From the NCBI RefSeq assembly GCF_949987535.1, contig NC_080074.1, positions 23,023,268 to 23,087,267 on the forward strand: DNA of 64,000 nucleotides, in the 5' to 3' direction. Under the pieces are notes generated by a model that saw only the letters and a program-made list of their open reading frames with translations, did no database searches and was not told the origin of the DNA. Of this stretch, positions 12,092 to 24,319 are shown piece by piece (the first letter of the stretch is position 1; each line of letters begins with the position of its first letter). This DNA is from Balaenoptera acutorostrata. Its lineage: Eukaryota > Chordata > Mammalia > Artiodactyla > Balaenopteridae. Position numbers and translations under genes: made by a program.

Positions 12092-12420
12092 AACAATGGG
12101 CTTCCTGTTTAGGCAACATGGCAGAATAGTTAACCTGAAAGCGTCCACTAAAACCATATGAAAATCTAGATAAAATAAAACAAATATATATGTATTTTTT
12201 TAATGAACTGCTAAGCTAGACAGAAAATAAATAGATTCTGCAGAGAATAGAAACTAAGACAGAACTGAAACTCAGAGTAGTAGAGCTGAGATCTGTCTAC
12301 TCTGCAGGGGGTAAGGGGCAGGTCCCTCTAGGTAAGTCTAGAGACTTGTGTTTTAACAACCTCTGGAGGTCAGGAGACAAGGCTTTCTGTCCCTTTGAGG
12401 TATGGAGTCAGAATTGAGAC
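12092..12420 (+). mobile_element. Possible ancient L1 5' end
   Basis: The phrase 'cctgtttaggcaacatggca' followed by 'gaatagttaacctgaaagcg' and a degraded region resembles 5'-UTR starts of ancient mammalian L1 families ('...aagatggcggaatag'). Only this short block is suggestive, and no ORF1 follows. Confidence 0.35.
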
Positions 12421-12739
12421 CATCCATACAGTCTGAACCCGAGAAGAGCTCCATTCTTAATATAAATGTAAATAAGGACTTAAAAATAATCTGCCCATTG
12501 GCATAGGGAAATAAGAAGGTAGCTTGTCTTCTCAGCTTGGGTTCAGGGTAAGGGAATGGAGACTCTTCCTTGAGAACCCAGAACTATGGGCAAGCTCCTC
12601 ACTTTAACTTTGAGTTATTAGTCTGGAAACTCTAAGCTGAAAACATTTACATAAAAATTGGTACCAGGCCAGAGATGCCTCAAGGTGCTAAGAGAAATAA
12701 ACAAAACATCTCTGAAGGGACATACCTTCAACTAAAGTA

Positions 12740-13410
12740 GTATAGTATGATGGCTTTATACTACATTAATCTAGCTAAGTTGAAACTATGTTTCTCAGAA
12801 TTCCTTTCCTTGTGAGTCAAATTACAAAGGAAATTTTCTTGAGAATTGAAAGGCACAAATGAAGGAGCAGCCATTTTAGCACTCTGAAAGTCAGTATAAG
12901 ACAGCAGGCATTGGCAATTTGCACATGCTATTGCTAATCTTTAAGTTACCTTATTGGTCTTGAGGACCACCTGGGTCTGCAATTCTCCAGTTCCCACTGG
13001 ATTTTTTCCTTTGGCTTCCCTGAGTCCTGGGCCAAGTGTGGTTACAACTCCATGGTGAAGGGTGCAGGCTTCTGTAGGTCACCAGCATCATTTAGTTGGA
13101 GGTGATGGGAGATAAAGTCAAATTCCACTTTATTCTCATGGGTTCAATTTTTTGTCCTTTGGGGTTCTAATATGACCTTATGGGTTCCAGTTTCTCCTTG
13201 ATCTCTCCCACTTCAAATTCAGTTCTCCTTCCTGATTCCCTGCCAAGCTAACCTATGATGACCTCAGGTCCAACACCACCTGCAAAGTCAACAGTCTTAC
13301 AAAGACTTCTTAACCTGCACAAGGTATAATTTCTCTAATGAATCCATTACTCTATTTCACTCATAATGATCTGTTTCCCTGATCAACTCCTAACTGATAC
13401 ACATAGGTTT
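12740..13410. repeat. Probable ancient interspersed repeat, family not identified
   Basis: The phrases 'aactatgtttctcagaattc' near 12784 and 'tgtttccctgatcaactcct' near 13372 (followed by 'aactgatacaca') are typical of old mammalian interspersed elements. I cannot assign a family with certainty; an LTR or an old LINE 3' region are both possible. Confidence 0.3.
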
Positions 13411-13729
13411 CCTTCATATGAGCTCAAAACTAATTATGAACACAGAACCTAAAATTACAAAGCACACGAGAAAGAAGTTCTGTCTTATCTTTTTTGAAAG
13501 GGTCTTAGTATTGCCATTTGATTTTCTTTTTTCCTTCAATCATTCTCTGGATCTATTTTCCTTAATCAAATAGGATTTCTAATCATTTAAGTTTTTAAAA
13601 TACTATATTAGATGCAGATAAAGAGAAAATATATGAAATGGAAAATAGATTTAATGAAATTACCCCAAAGGCAGCAAAAGAGGTAAAATATAAGAGGCTC
13701 AAGTATATGTATACTCAATGACTAGTCAG

Positions 13730-14032
13730 TCTCATTCCTAGGTATATATCCCAGAGAAACCTCAAATGGATATATAAAAACCATGTTAAAGAATGCTTAT
13801 TTGAGGATTGTTTGTAAAGTGGGACGTTGGAGCTTCCAACACTGAAGAATGGCTAAGTGAAATATTCTGGTGCATATTATGAATTAAGATGCAGAAATTT
13901 GATGCAGTAAACCAGATGAACAGACAGCAAAATATATAGATCTTAAAAATAGAATGCTTAATATAAAAAGTGAAAAATAGAATAAACTACAGTATAATAA
14001 CAGTTATATAAGTTAAAATACATACACAAGGG
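13730..14032 (+). mobile_element. Ancient L1 3' portion
   Basis: 'cattcctaggtatatatccc' and 'agagaaacctcaaatgg', then 'aagaatggctaagtgaaata' and a 'gcagtaaaccagatgaacag' segment, follow the end of ORF2 of old L1 families. The AP3S2 retrocopy begins immediately downstream, perhaps having landed in this element. Confidence 0.55.
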
Positions 14033-14040
14033 AAGGAGAT

Positions 14041-14085
14041 GCTCTCTGGAAACAGCCAGTGGTGAAAGGAGCATGGCGGGCAAAG
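14041..14085 (+). other. 5' UTR remnant of the AP3S2 retrocopy
   Basis: GC-richer sequence directly before the retrocopy start codon, contrasting with the AT-rich L1-like DNA before about 14033. Inferred to be transcribed leader of the parent mRNA. The exact boundary and a target-site duplication were not found. Confidence 0.5.
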
Positions 14086-14679
14086 ATGATTCAGGCGATT
14101 CTGGTTTTCAATAACCATGTGAAGCCACAGCTGGTCTGCTTCTACCAGCATTTCCCAGAAGAAATTCAACAGCAGATTATTCGAGAAACCTTCATCTAGT
14201 TCTCAAGCGGGATGACAACGTATGTAACTTCTTGGAGGGTGGAAGTTTGATTGGTGGCTCTGACTACAAACTGATTTATCAGCATTATGCTACCCTCTAC
14301 TTTGCATTTTGTGTGGATTCATCAGAGAGTGAACTTGGGATCTTGGACCTCATCCAGGTATGTGTAGCAGGTTTTTGTGGAGACTCTGGATAAGTGTTTC
14401 GAAAATGTTTGTGAATTGGATTTGATCTTCCACATGGATAAGGTGCGCTACATTCTTCAGGAGGTGGTGATGGGTGGGATGGCGTTGGAAACAAACATGA
14501 ATGAAATCGTGGCTCAGATTGAAGCTCAGAACTGGCTGGAGAAATCTGAGGGTGGCCTTTCAGCAGTGCCCGCGTGGGCCATGTCTGCCGTGAAAAACAT
14601 CAACCTGCCGGAGATGCCTCGGAATATCAACATTGGTGATCTCAACATCAAGGTTCCCAACCTATCCCAGTTTGTCTGA
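14086..14679 (+). pseudogene. AP3S2: Processed pseudogene of AP-3 adaptor sigma-3B subunit
   Basis: Conceptual translation matches the small sigma subunit of the AP-3 adaptor complex, which sorts membrane cargo to lysosome-related organelles. Recognisable stretches are the start MIQAILVFNN, then FLEGGSLIGG, YKLIYQHYATLY, CVDSSESELGILDLIQ, LDKCFENVCELDLIFHMDK and the end NIGDLNIKVPNLSQFV; the C terminus fits AP3S2 better than AP3S1. The parent gene is spliced, whereas here the coding region is continuous, so this is a retrocopy. It is broken: a 1-nt deletion near 14191-14195 leads to TAG at 14197-14199 (codon 38), and a 13-nt insertion at 14358-14370 contains a donor-like 'gtatgt'. The two changes net +12, so the downstream frame (from 14377) is back in register and open to TGA at 14677-14679. 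The whole span is 594 nt, against 582 expected for a 193-residue protein. It is flanked by remnants of the parent UTRs. Confidence 0.92.
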
Positions 14680-16200
14680 GGGTAGAAGATGGCTGAACTG
14701 AGTCCTTGGAACCAGCAAAGCCAAGCCAGTCCTGCAGCAAAACCCGCTCTGCACCCTGAGGAGTCCAGCCTCGGGCCCTGGCCCCTGCTGTCCTGGAGCG
14801 GGAAGGAGTCCTGTGTCCACTGCCAGCCTGTGCTTGCTTCTCACATATGCAACCTTGCCTGTCTCTCGTACATGTGGCCACTGCAGATGTGAGGGGCCCT
14901 GGCTTCCTCAGTGGGGGTCAGGTGCCCAAGCTACTTGCCCCCTTCACCTGCCACGTGCAGCCACTCCCAGGGGCTGCAGACTGTAGTGAGAGGCCCCTCT
15001 GCTCCCAGAACTCCACCACGAGGATGTTCTCTGACTCGAGTCTTCAACCTTAGCACCACGAGGCTCCCTGAGGTCCTGTAGCATTGACTTTCCTGGTGAG
15101 GTGCTGTAGCTAGAAAAGGGCTGACCCTCTAGGTTTGGGGATGTCATGAGTGGCAAATAAGGGCAGGATTTTATGAGATCCAGAGTTGCCTACTGGCTCT
15201 ACTAGAGTTGGCACACCCAGGATCCTTTTGTATAGCCACGCTGTCTCATCACCACCTCCTGTGGCATACACTCCCCACTGCCACAGCCCTGGCTCTGCTC
15301 TCCCAGGTGTTTATGTGCAGGACACAATCCAAATCATAAGCCTGTTGTTTGCCTGCCCCCCACATTTCTGCCAATAGGGAGGGCACCCCCCACAGCCAGA
15401 GGGGTCCCCCTCAAAGGGGAGGGGCCCTGTGTCTGTAGAAGGCAAAGCTGACAACATGTGGAACATCTCAGAATTATGACTCTTCCAGGTTTAAAATACA
15501 TTCTCCTCCCGAGGAGCAGACGGGTCGGTTGCTGTGTTATGAATGATGAGTCTTCTTTGTACAGGAAACCCAGTGCTGTCTACACCAGCTTCTGGAGCAT
15601 GAGCGTCTGAGCTGGGGTCGTGTGTTCTGGACCTGGCACAGGGGAAGGCTGGGGACACGGGCAGCCTGCTGGCTGAGACTGGTGGCAGTGCAGCATCTTC
15701 TCCCCAGTGTGCGAGGGGTCCCTGCGTGAGCTCGCTCTGGCCACGCCCTGTTCCCCTCAGGTGGCAGTCCCCTAGAGCTAGCTGTGGAAACCTGTAAATG
15801 TTTACGTGTGATAAGAGCCTTTCTTCCTGTGGTTAACTTAGAGCTGAAGCTGCTCCTCGAAGTAGTGCCTCTTACTCCTGCGCTGCCTCAGGGCCGGGTC
15901 TCAGGTATGATGTTGAGCTGCCTTGAGATTCGGGAGCTCGCTGCGCCATCACGGTGAAGTCTCCCGGCCTGGGGACTTCTTGTGCCTGCCGGCCGGTGGC
16001 CCAAACTGTTTCCTCAGACCTCCTGATGCTGTCACAGAGCCCGTCTGAGATGGTGCCCGGCAGGACCATGGTCAGGACCACGTCTTTTCCCGCTTTGAAC
16101 AGTGCTTCCTGTGGTTGGTGCCCTTTGCTCCCTTTAAGGAGGTTAAGGTGGCCTCTTAGCCTCAGTCTTTTGGAACATCTCCGATAACCTCAGAGATGGG
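14680..16200 (+). other. Probable 3' UTR of the AP3S2 retrocopy
   Basis: GC-rich sequence follows the retrocopy stop without a break and is compositionally unlike its AT-rich surroundings until about 16200. I infer that it is the parent 3' UTR. No A-tail or matching TSD was seen, so the right boundary is a guess from composition. Open frames here (for example 14689-14892, 14847-15053) are chance frames in GC-rich DNA. Confidence 0.5.
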
Positions 16201-16389
16201 CAGTGTTGATCAGAAGGTAGGCCCTCTTATGTTGGAAGAGGGAAATGTAGGTTAATATATCTATCTGATGTTAAAACCTCTGATATTCTTTTAAAGAATT
16301 TAATTTTTTTTTTACAGACATTTCAGCATATTCACATCCCTCTCTTTCACATTTGCTGAAAGTAATACAGGAACAAAGAAGGAAAACGA

Positions 16390-16585
16390 TATTTATTTTG
16401 CACCTCCTGTAAGGTGGCATGAGCGAGATCCTTCCACAGTCCTTACAACAAACACTGTTATCTCCATTTTACAAGTCAAGAAAGTAAGACTCAGAGAGGT
16501 CAAGTAACCTGCCTTAGGTCACAAGGGCTAAGAATTGAGACTGTCTGCCTAAATCCACAGTTCATTTTTTTTCACTGCTCAACAT
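16390..16585 (-). repeat. MIR SINE remnant
   Basis: 'ccttacaacaaacactgtta', 'tctccattttacaagtcaag', 'actcagagaggtcaagtaac' and 'ctgccttaggtcacaagggc' give the antisense MIR series in order. Confidence 0.72.
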
Positions 16586-16659
16586 GGCTTCTCCCAATTT
16601 TATTTTCTTTCTTATGGATAAGGAAACCTCAAAAATATTAGGTAGCTTCTCAGAAACTG

Positions 16660-16800
16660 TGATAAAAACCGGCTTGGTAGCCAGTCACGGCATCAAAGAG
16701 TGTAAGAGCTGGAGGGTCCTCCACATGCCTCCATTGAACTGGTGAGGAAGCAGAAGCCCAGAGTGTTTAGTGTTGTGTCAAGGGTCACAAAGCTAGACCC
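16660..16800 (-). repeat. MIR- or CR1/L3-like remnant
   Basis: 'agagctggagggtcctccac', then 'gaagcagaagcccagagtgt' and 'gtgtcaagggtcacaaagct', resembles mammal-wide MIR/L3-type repeats. Too diverged for a firm family. Confidence 0.4.
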
Positions 16801-16811
16801 AAGTCAGTCTT

Positions 16812-16905
16812 CTTTTTTCTTTTTTTAAAATTTTTATTGGAGTAGAGTTGATTTGCAATGTTGTGTTAGTTTCAGGTGTACAGCAAAGTGAATCAGTTAT
16901 ACTTA
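16812..16905 (-). mobile_element. Very short L1 3' end (type B)
   Basis: The T-rich start followed by 'tttttattggagtagagttg' and 'ttgtgttagtttcaggtgta', up to 'gtgaatcagttatact', is the reverse complement of the type-B L1 3' terminus, only about 90 bp long. No clear TSD. Confidence 0.75.
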
Positions 16906-16959
16906 AAAAAAGAAAAAATGCATACACTAAAAACTACACTACATCATTCTGAAGTACCT

Positions 16960-17225
16960 AACAAATTAGGAATTGAAGGAAAATTTCTTAGCCTAATTAA
17001 GTATATCTATTAAAAACTTACTTAATGGAGATGCTTCAACACAGCCTTGAAATTCAGTGGTAAGACAAAGATGGCCACTATCAAAATTTTATTCAGCATT
17101 GAACTAGAATACCTAAGTGGCACAATAAGAAAGCTAAAAGAAATAAACAGTATGAGTATTGTAAAGGAAGAAACAAAATAGTCATTATTCACAAATGATA
17201 TATTAGTGTATGTTAGTTAATAGTA
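16960..17225 (+). mobile_element. Ancient L1 reverse-transcriptase fragment
   Basis: Degraded plus-strand text around 17060-17205 ('agacaaagatggccactatc', 'attttattcagcattgaact', 'gaaataaacagtatgagtat', 'tattcacaaatgatatatta') follows the L1 ORF2 segment leading into the RT active-site motif. It is full of stops. Confidence 0.55.
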
Positions 17226-17714
17226 ACATTAGCTGCTATGGCAGATAAACTGAAAATTCTTAGTGGCTTGACTCAAGTTTCTCACTCAAATCATAGTCCA
17301 ATGTGGGAGTTCCTCATTGGACAGCCTTTCACATGATTACTCAGGAGCCCAGGGTCCTTTCATATTGTTATATGTGACCCCCTTTAGGACCTTAGAGTCT
17401 CCTCCAGTCAGCTGGCAGATGGCAAAAGGAGATGGAGATTCGTATGCGGGAAGTTTTAGGGACTAGGTATAGCACCATTTCTTTCCACATTACGTTTTCT
17501 AGAGTTCAGTCACATGGCAAAACAATTGCAAGAGAAAATGGGAAATGTGGTATAGCTGTGTGCCTAGGAAGAAAAGGAAACGAGTTTCATAGGAATCTTT
17601 GTCTCTGCCATGTTTTCTGTGTAGAAAGTGCAAGAGAATCTACACACAAACTTTTACATCTACTAGAAGACCTCAACAAGATTGGATATTGTAAATTGGG
17701 TACTTCCATAACAT

Positions 17715-17935
17715 GTGAACTGGCAATTCACAGATGAGAAAACACAAATGACAAATATGAAAAGGTGCTCAACATCACTAGTCATTAGAAAACTGTAAAT
17801 TAAAACAATGGTATGATCTGAAGAGTATGATTTCATACTCTTCAGATTATGAAAAATTTTAAAGATTGATAATGTCAGGTCAGAATGTGCCTAAACAGGA
17901 ACTATCATACGTTACTTTTGATTGACAGATGACTT
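17715..17935 (+). mobile_element. Ancient L1 ORF2 C-terminal fragment
   Basis: 'aattcacagatgagaaaaca' and 'aggtgctcaacatcactagt', then 'cattagaaaactgtaaatta', are typical of the distal part of old L1 ORF2. It lies in the same orientation as the 16960-17225 piece and may be the same element interrupted by ~490 bp of other sequence. Confidence 0.6.
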
Positions 17936-18374
17936 ATTTTGATATGTGCAATCAGGCTACAGCTATTTTGTCTCTTTAAAGAAACTTTTTATACTTTATT
18001 TTGGTTGATTATAAAACATCACCCTTATTGGGTAATTTCATGTTCCTTATTTCAAAGTTCTTTTGGGAAGTGAAAGTAGGGATACTTTATTTTGACCCCT
18101 ATGATTTGACTGTACCTATACAGTACCTCCAATTTGTCTTTCTTTTGAAGGAAGACTCTTGCTGAACCAGAAATAATCTATGCTTCTGAGAAGTATTTCT
18201 TACCATCACCAGAAAACCATCCTCTGCAATGTGAAAATTGCTCACAAGTTCCATATTCTTCTAGAGCTTGAATTTCTTCTTTTTTTAAAATAAAGATGTG
18301 AACTCTATTCTCAAAACAAATGCTTTATCTATTTTTAGTGCCAGTAAGATTGGCACATAAAATTTTATTGATAT

Positions 18375-18680
18375 TATGTTTTTAATTTTTAACAAAAATT
18401 ATATATTTAAGGTATACAACATGATTTAATACACATATACATAGTCAAATGATGACTACAATTAAGCTAATTAACATATCTTCTCAAATAGTTAGCATCT
18501 TTGTGTGTGTGATGAGAGCATCTAAAATCTACTCTCTTAGCAAAATTCCAATATTCTACAAAGTATTAACTATAGTCCTCATGCTGTAAATTAGACCTCT
18601 AGACTTACTCATCCTACGTAACTGCAACTTTGTACCCTTTGACCAACATCTCCCCATTTCCCCCAATATTGTATTTTTAC
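18375..18680 (-). mobile_element. Ancient L1 3'-UTR fragment
   Basis: 'tttaaggtatacaacatgat', 'attaagctaattaacatatc', 'aaaatctactctcttagcaa' and 'gtaccctttgaccaacatct' correspond to the antisense of the 3' UTR of old L1 (L1MA/L1MB-like) families. The same type of 3' end is seen at 41010-41350. Confidence 0.6.
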
Positions 18681-19564
18681 ATGCAAAAAAACCCTCTCCA
18701 GAGTCAGTAAGTAAAAGACATGTTACAATTTGATGTCATGGGAAAAACATGGGATTTGGAACCATATATATAGAAATGAGTTGGAATTCTCTGACACTCA
18801 CTAGTTTTGCAACCTGGGCAAATTTCTTAACATCTCAGAACTTCTGTTTTGACAATGTTATATACCTCACAGAGTTGTCATCAGGATTAATACAGCATAT
18901 ACAAAGTTACTGGCAACATGGTTAATATCAGTAGACGTTAGCTAACGTCTCCTGCTCATATTCACTGAATGTTCCACTATCATTACAGTATGTTAAATCC
19001 TGTGTTTTTGTAGGTGTGATGCTTAGCATTTGGTGCCAGTTTTTTGCCTTCCACTCTCCCTTTCTCTACACTCCCCTACATTCTTATATTTTGCCCTATA
19101 TTTTTTTCCAATCTCCAAAACTCAGATGAAACCATGTTCTAATAAACCTGCTGATTCACCCTAACAAACTTTCTACATGACATGCCTTTGTTTCATTTAC
19201 TCATTCTTTTAACAAACCAAGGACTGTATGTGTTTTAATTTGTGTGTCAAATAATAATAATGAACAATTAGTTGTGCTTTAGATGGAAAAATAATAAATT
19301 TCATATAAATTAATTTTAAATCATTAATGAATGTACATTTTAATCATGGATTACAGGGAGAAAATTACAAAAAACTGCTATTAATATTGATGTTACAGTT
19401 TTATCAGGTTTTAAATTTTAAGCACTTTCATTTTAAGTGTCCCATATTTTAGTAAAGCACATATATTTGAGCAGTATTTTGTAATGTTATTCAATATCAA
19501 AAATTTTGTCAATGTTTCAAGTTTCTGACTAAAATTAATAATTGATAATATTTTGTGTTAATAA

Positions 19565-19870
19565 AATGATAGAGAAATAAGCCAGTCACAAAAGGACAAA
19601 TATGGTAGGATTCCACTTATATGAGGTACATAGAGTAGTCAAATTTATAGAAATTGAAAGCAGAATGGTGATTGCCAGTGTATCAGGGGAGGGGGAAATG
19701 GGTAGTTGCTTTTTAACAGGTACAGAATTTCAGTTGGGGATGACATAAAGTTATGGAGATGGATGATGGTGATGGCTGCATAACAGTGTGGATGTACTTA
19801 ATACCACAGAACTGTACTCCATCTTTATGTTATGTATATTTTACCACACACACACACACAAAGATGGAAA
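19565..19870 (+). mobile_element. Ancient L1 3' end
   Basis: 'gagaaataagccagtcacaa', 'ttccacttatatgaggtaca', 'gaatggtgattgccagtgta' and 'gatggatgatggtgatggct', ending in 'tatgtatattttaccacaca', follow the tail of old L1 (L1MB/L1MC-like) elements. A short (CA)n run closes it at about 19842-19859. Confidence 0.65.
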
Positions 19871-21382
19871 AATGTTCAAAGAGAAAATAGTCTTTTAATC
19901 CACAGCAAACATCAGGCATGTTTGATTACAGCATCACCAAAATATTTTCAATTTGATAACTCCTTCTCAATTCTTTTTCTGCTTTTTCACAATACTACCA
20001 TCCATGGTGACAAATCTCACTTTTTGAATACTGGGATTCTACAAATTCTATTTTAGACCTTCTAAATTTTAACTCTTTAAAGTAGTTTTAGGCAAAAATC
20101 TTTCAAGTACAGCTGAGTATTCATTTGAATATTTTAGGTTTTTTCCTGAGTTCTCAAAATATTTGTAAAAATTGCTTTTATTTTAGGGAAGAAATGGCCA
20201 TTCCTATAAAGTTTGTGCCTATAAAGTCCTTAAAGAGAGAGCTCAATAAGAGAAAATGTTTAGTCTCTGTTTTGAAAATATATAGTTTTAAGTGCCTTGA
20301 TGTTGTAGACAAATATCAAATCTGTTATTTTCCTTTATTGTATTTTTATTTAAGTGCAGGATAACGATGTCAGTTTAAAGCATTCCTTTTTTCAGCTATT
20401 TCACATCATGCAGTTCTTCAAAGTACGTGCTTTGATAGTTTGAATATCATTGGTTTCTTCCAAATACTCAGTGGCTCTCATGACTTGATCACCAAGTATC
20501 ACTGCAAATTAATGACTTGCTTCCTCCAGTCCAGTTATTATACAGTTTTTAATTGACCTATTTGGAGTCACCCGTGACTCGATTACTATTGAACAGAAAA
20601 ATCACAGCAATCCCAAAGCTCAATGGAAAATTAAATTACAGTATACAACCTCAATGCAAAGATGCTAAGATGGTTTGTAAACAGCACTTAATAACAAAAC
20701 AGCACACCTCAAATGTGGTCAGATGACACATAATGTCTACTTCACTATGATTACACTAAGACAAGTTTTGTCAACACTTTATTTTACAACACAGCCAAAG
20801 TTGCCGTGATAAAAATATTCTCAGATTAATCATCAGTAAATGTATTTCATGAGTATAAGAATATTGAGTTCATTCAATCTGATCCCTAATTCAAGACCTA
20901 GTAATTTCAAAGGTAGTCCATAGAGTATTCACTACTACACTTTGTATGGGCAAAAGAGGTCTCAACTGTAATTTGCTCTTTGTGTAAAATATTTGACTAA
21001 AAGAACTTGGACCTTCTTAGGAAACCAGTAACAAAATATCATGGACTGTTCTTCTCTTGGCCAGACCATAGTTGATTGTTTTTATCATAATGGAAAACAG
21101 AAATTGGCCAGCGTGTTCCAAAGGCCCTTCATACCCCCATCAAATTCAATGCCCAAACAGTATTTGGATATTGCACACATCTCTTACAACCATTTAGCTG
21201 AAAATGAGACACTTCAATAGTAAATGATTCCTGAGTGTGGAGCTGGAATTGCTCCCTTGGTGATTAGTTTCAAGGGATGGGGAAAGTACCTGCAACTCTA
21301 CAGCCAAGGCTCTGGGGGCAGACCCAATTCCAGCAAAGGGAGGGGATGTTCTGACCCTATTATGTTCTCTGAAGCAATATTA
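19871..21382. other. Non-coding stretch, nothing recognised
   Basis: AT-rich, without a supported gene or repeat. Open frames of 74-79 codons at 19832-20056 and 20125-20364 have no domain that I can recognise. Confidence 0.45.
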
Positions 21383-21614
21383 CCTTGACCCTTGAACATC
21401 ACAGGTCTGAACTGCACAGTCCACTGATACACAGATGTTTTTCACTAACTACACACTACAGTACTACATGATTCATGTTTGGTTGAATCCGACAATGCAG
21501 AACCCAGGATGCAGAGAGCCCTCCCATCAAGTTATACTTGGATTTTCGACTGGGGGATGAGGAGGTGTGAGGGTTGGCAACCCTAACCGGTGCGTTGTTC
21601 AAGGGTCAACTGTA
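21383..21614 (+). mobile_element. MER2-like Tigger (Tc1/mariner) DNA transposon
   Basis: The left end reads 'ttgacccttgaacatcacag' and the right end 'gcgttgttcaagggtcaact', giving an inverted terminal repeat. Internal phrases 'ggtctgaactgcacagtcca' and 'gattttcgactgggggatga' match MER2-type Tigger elements. It is a non-autonomous relic with no transposase frame. Confidence 0.78.
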
Positions 21615-24319
21615 TGAGCCAGTGGTGAAATTAATTAATTATAACTTCATTTTAATTTCCCCCCTATTTGAGATACAAAGTAGGTAAACAGAGAGGCTTC
21701 AAGCAAGGATTTGCTTAGGCTATACATTCTCTTTCAGCAAATCTGAGTCTACCTTACAGGAAGGTCTATCAACCATGATTGTTCTATTTTGCTAAAGAAA
21801 CTCATCTGTTCACTTGAGAAGAAAAAAATAACAGCATAGCTGTATCAAGGGTGTCATGGGTCCTAATACAAAATTTTCTCAAGGATCCTTCATAACAAAT
21901 GTATAGCAAAGTATATATTGGCTGTAGTTTTCTGGAGTGTAAGATTGCCCTTCATGAGAATGAAGTCTTAATGGTTTTGAGGCCATTCATAAAACTCTCA
22001 AAGAAATTTATTAAAATAAACGGATTGTGAGGAACAGAGACCAATCTGTACAGCCTATAACCTCTTCACCTAGTAACTTATTTAAAATTGTTAATCATGC
22101 GAGTTACTAAAGGAGCTTTTCAGTGTCCCAGGTTGAATGGATGTAGATCTACAAATCTGAAGCTGTTTTCTTAAGATCCTACTCCCTACCTCCCAATATC
22201 CGGTATAGTTCTTAGGACATGGGAAGTAATAAATATATGAGAGCCAGATTAATAAATTAAGAAACATTTGTTTGTGTTTGTTCAGAATTAGAAAAGTAAA
22301 ATTTTACTGCCAAAATCCTCTAGTAGAATATGTCTGGGGACCCAGGATTAGCAAAACTGCATTACTGTTAGGATTAGGGTTACTCATACTTACTTACCAT
22401 AAGCCCCAGGATAGCTATTTTGGACTGTTGAAAATTATCATTTCCCCTCACCTTTCCTGATCCAGTTTGTACTATTTAGTTTGTTTGCATACTTATTCAC
22501 TCCACAAATATTTGAAAATGATGTCTTGCCTGCTTTGAGTCCATCTACACAAAATTGTCCCTGAAGAATTCATTAAATTAAACCAGCTGGGGAAGAGGAG
22601 AAAGACCTTCACAGAGCTCTTTCTGGTAGGCATAATCCTCTTGCTCCTAGGAACGGTTACTATCCTTCTACTTAAGTGGGTCTCAGCATTCTGAAGTGAG
22701 TTCTTAAGTTATAAAACAAATTTGTGCAGGAGTTATCTTCTAGGTGGTTATCATTTTTACAAATTGATGAATATCATAGTATATTAATATAGGCATAATC
22801 AATGGTTTAAAAATACAATTAAATTGCATGGAAAATAAAATTAGTTAATATTAGATGAATTTGAGAAAAGACTAGAGTAAAAACTTTGAAACCGTTTTTG
22901 AGTTGCATCATAATAATACAATGGGAAATAAATAAAATTGCAAATCTCTTGAAATATACAGTTTTATTTACATTTTTATTACCAAAAAAGAATTTTGTCT
23001 TTGGGAGGAACTCTCCATGGCTGAGAGGATATTACCTTCTGGATCAAGATACTTCTAGAATGTCTTAAAAGAAATGTCTAATTGAAAATATAAAGTATTA
23101 AAAATTGGAGTAGTGAAGCTATAATCTTGTGCAGATTCCAGATATGCCAGACTGGGGAATTTCTGGAGTGGTACAGGAGAAAGAGCACAGAATTGCAATC
23201 AGAAGACTGGTTCAGTCTAGCTTGACTATTTATTAGCTTGGTGTCTGAAGCTCAGTTCCCCATCTCTAATATTTGCCTATTGCTTGTTGTTATTGTAAGA
23301 TTCCAATGAAATAATGTATAATCTGTTCTGCTATAACACTTGTTTTGAAGACACAAATTTTTCCAAAGTGATTAACATATTTTAAGAGAAAAATTTGAGC
23401 ATAACACAAATTTCACCTTGCTTATGCACTATGTAGTCCACAAGAAATACCAGGTGAACACAGAGAACTGCACCCAGCTGAACCAGCCACATAGGAATAT
23501 ACAAAACAGACACGCACACACCTCAGACATCTGCCAAGTATCTCAGTTTACCACCTGTGTTATGAGCCACACCCATCCACATCTGGTGATATAACGTTCC
23601 CTCTGATTTCAGGTCCCTTGCCTCTACCACTTTACAAAAATTCACAAGCAGCAACCCTTCCAACTCCCACTTCCACAAGCAAACTTAAGGTCTTTTTCAA
23701 AGAAAAGTGACATTGTAATATATACACACACATATACTTCTTACCCATTTGACATGTGTAAAACTGTGCTACCATCTTTTTAATGAGGTTTTTATCTTTT
23801 TTTTCAATGTGTCACTGACAAAGTTTCTGAGTGCTGTGCCCCAACCCCATTTTCCCATAACCTCTGTTTTTTATTGTTTTATTTTGCATAATGCAGTGAC
23901 TTTTAGAAACATGTTGCATCATAACAGAAATATCAGTATGTGAAAGTGCTTTGTAATTTGTAATATGATGTTTTGGCTACTGCTGATGCAATGAACAGAA
24001 TATGTCATTTCAAGAGAAAGAAAAATATTACTTTCTTTATACCCAGAGTTAAGCTTGTCATACAATTGTAGGAAATAAGTTTTGAGGCCCTGGAATCAGT
24101 TGTTGTATCCTTAATCTTAGCACTCCTTCAACTAGCAAGTGCTTGAGTAATAGACTTCCAAAACAGCTACTCTAAGATTATTTCAATCACACTTGATTTT
24201 TCATGTGAAAACTCCAACTCTTCCAATTCAAATATGCATTTTTTTCACTTATGCAACCCAATTTTAATAATTCAGGATTATTTAATAATTATTTAACAAT
24301 TCATGATCTATTTTGTACT
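21615..24319. other. Non-coding stretch, nothing firmly recognised
   Basis: AT-rich DNA with no supported gene. The block near 23790-23940 has the feel of an old interspersed repeat (uneven composition, 'ctgtgccccaaccccatttt'), but I cannot name it. Confidence 0.4.

Noticed and set aside
14648..16187. Several 60-77 codon frames in GC-rich DNA after the AP3S2 pseudogene
   Set aside because: Chance frames in probable 3' UTR sequence; no start context or domain support.
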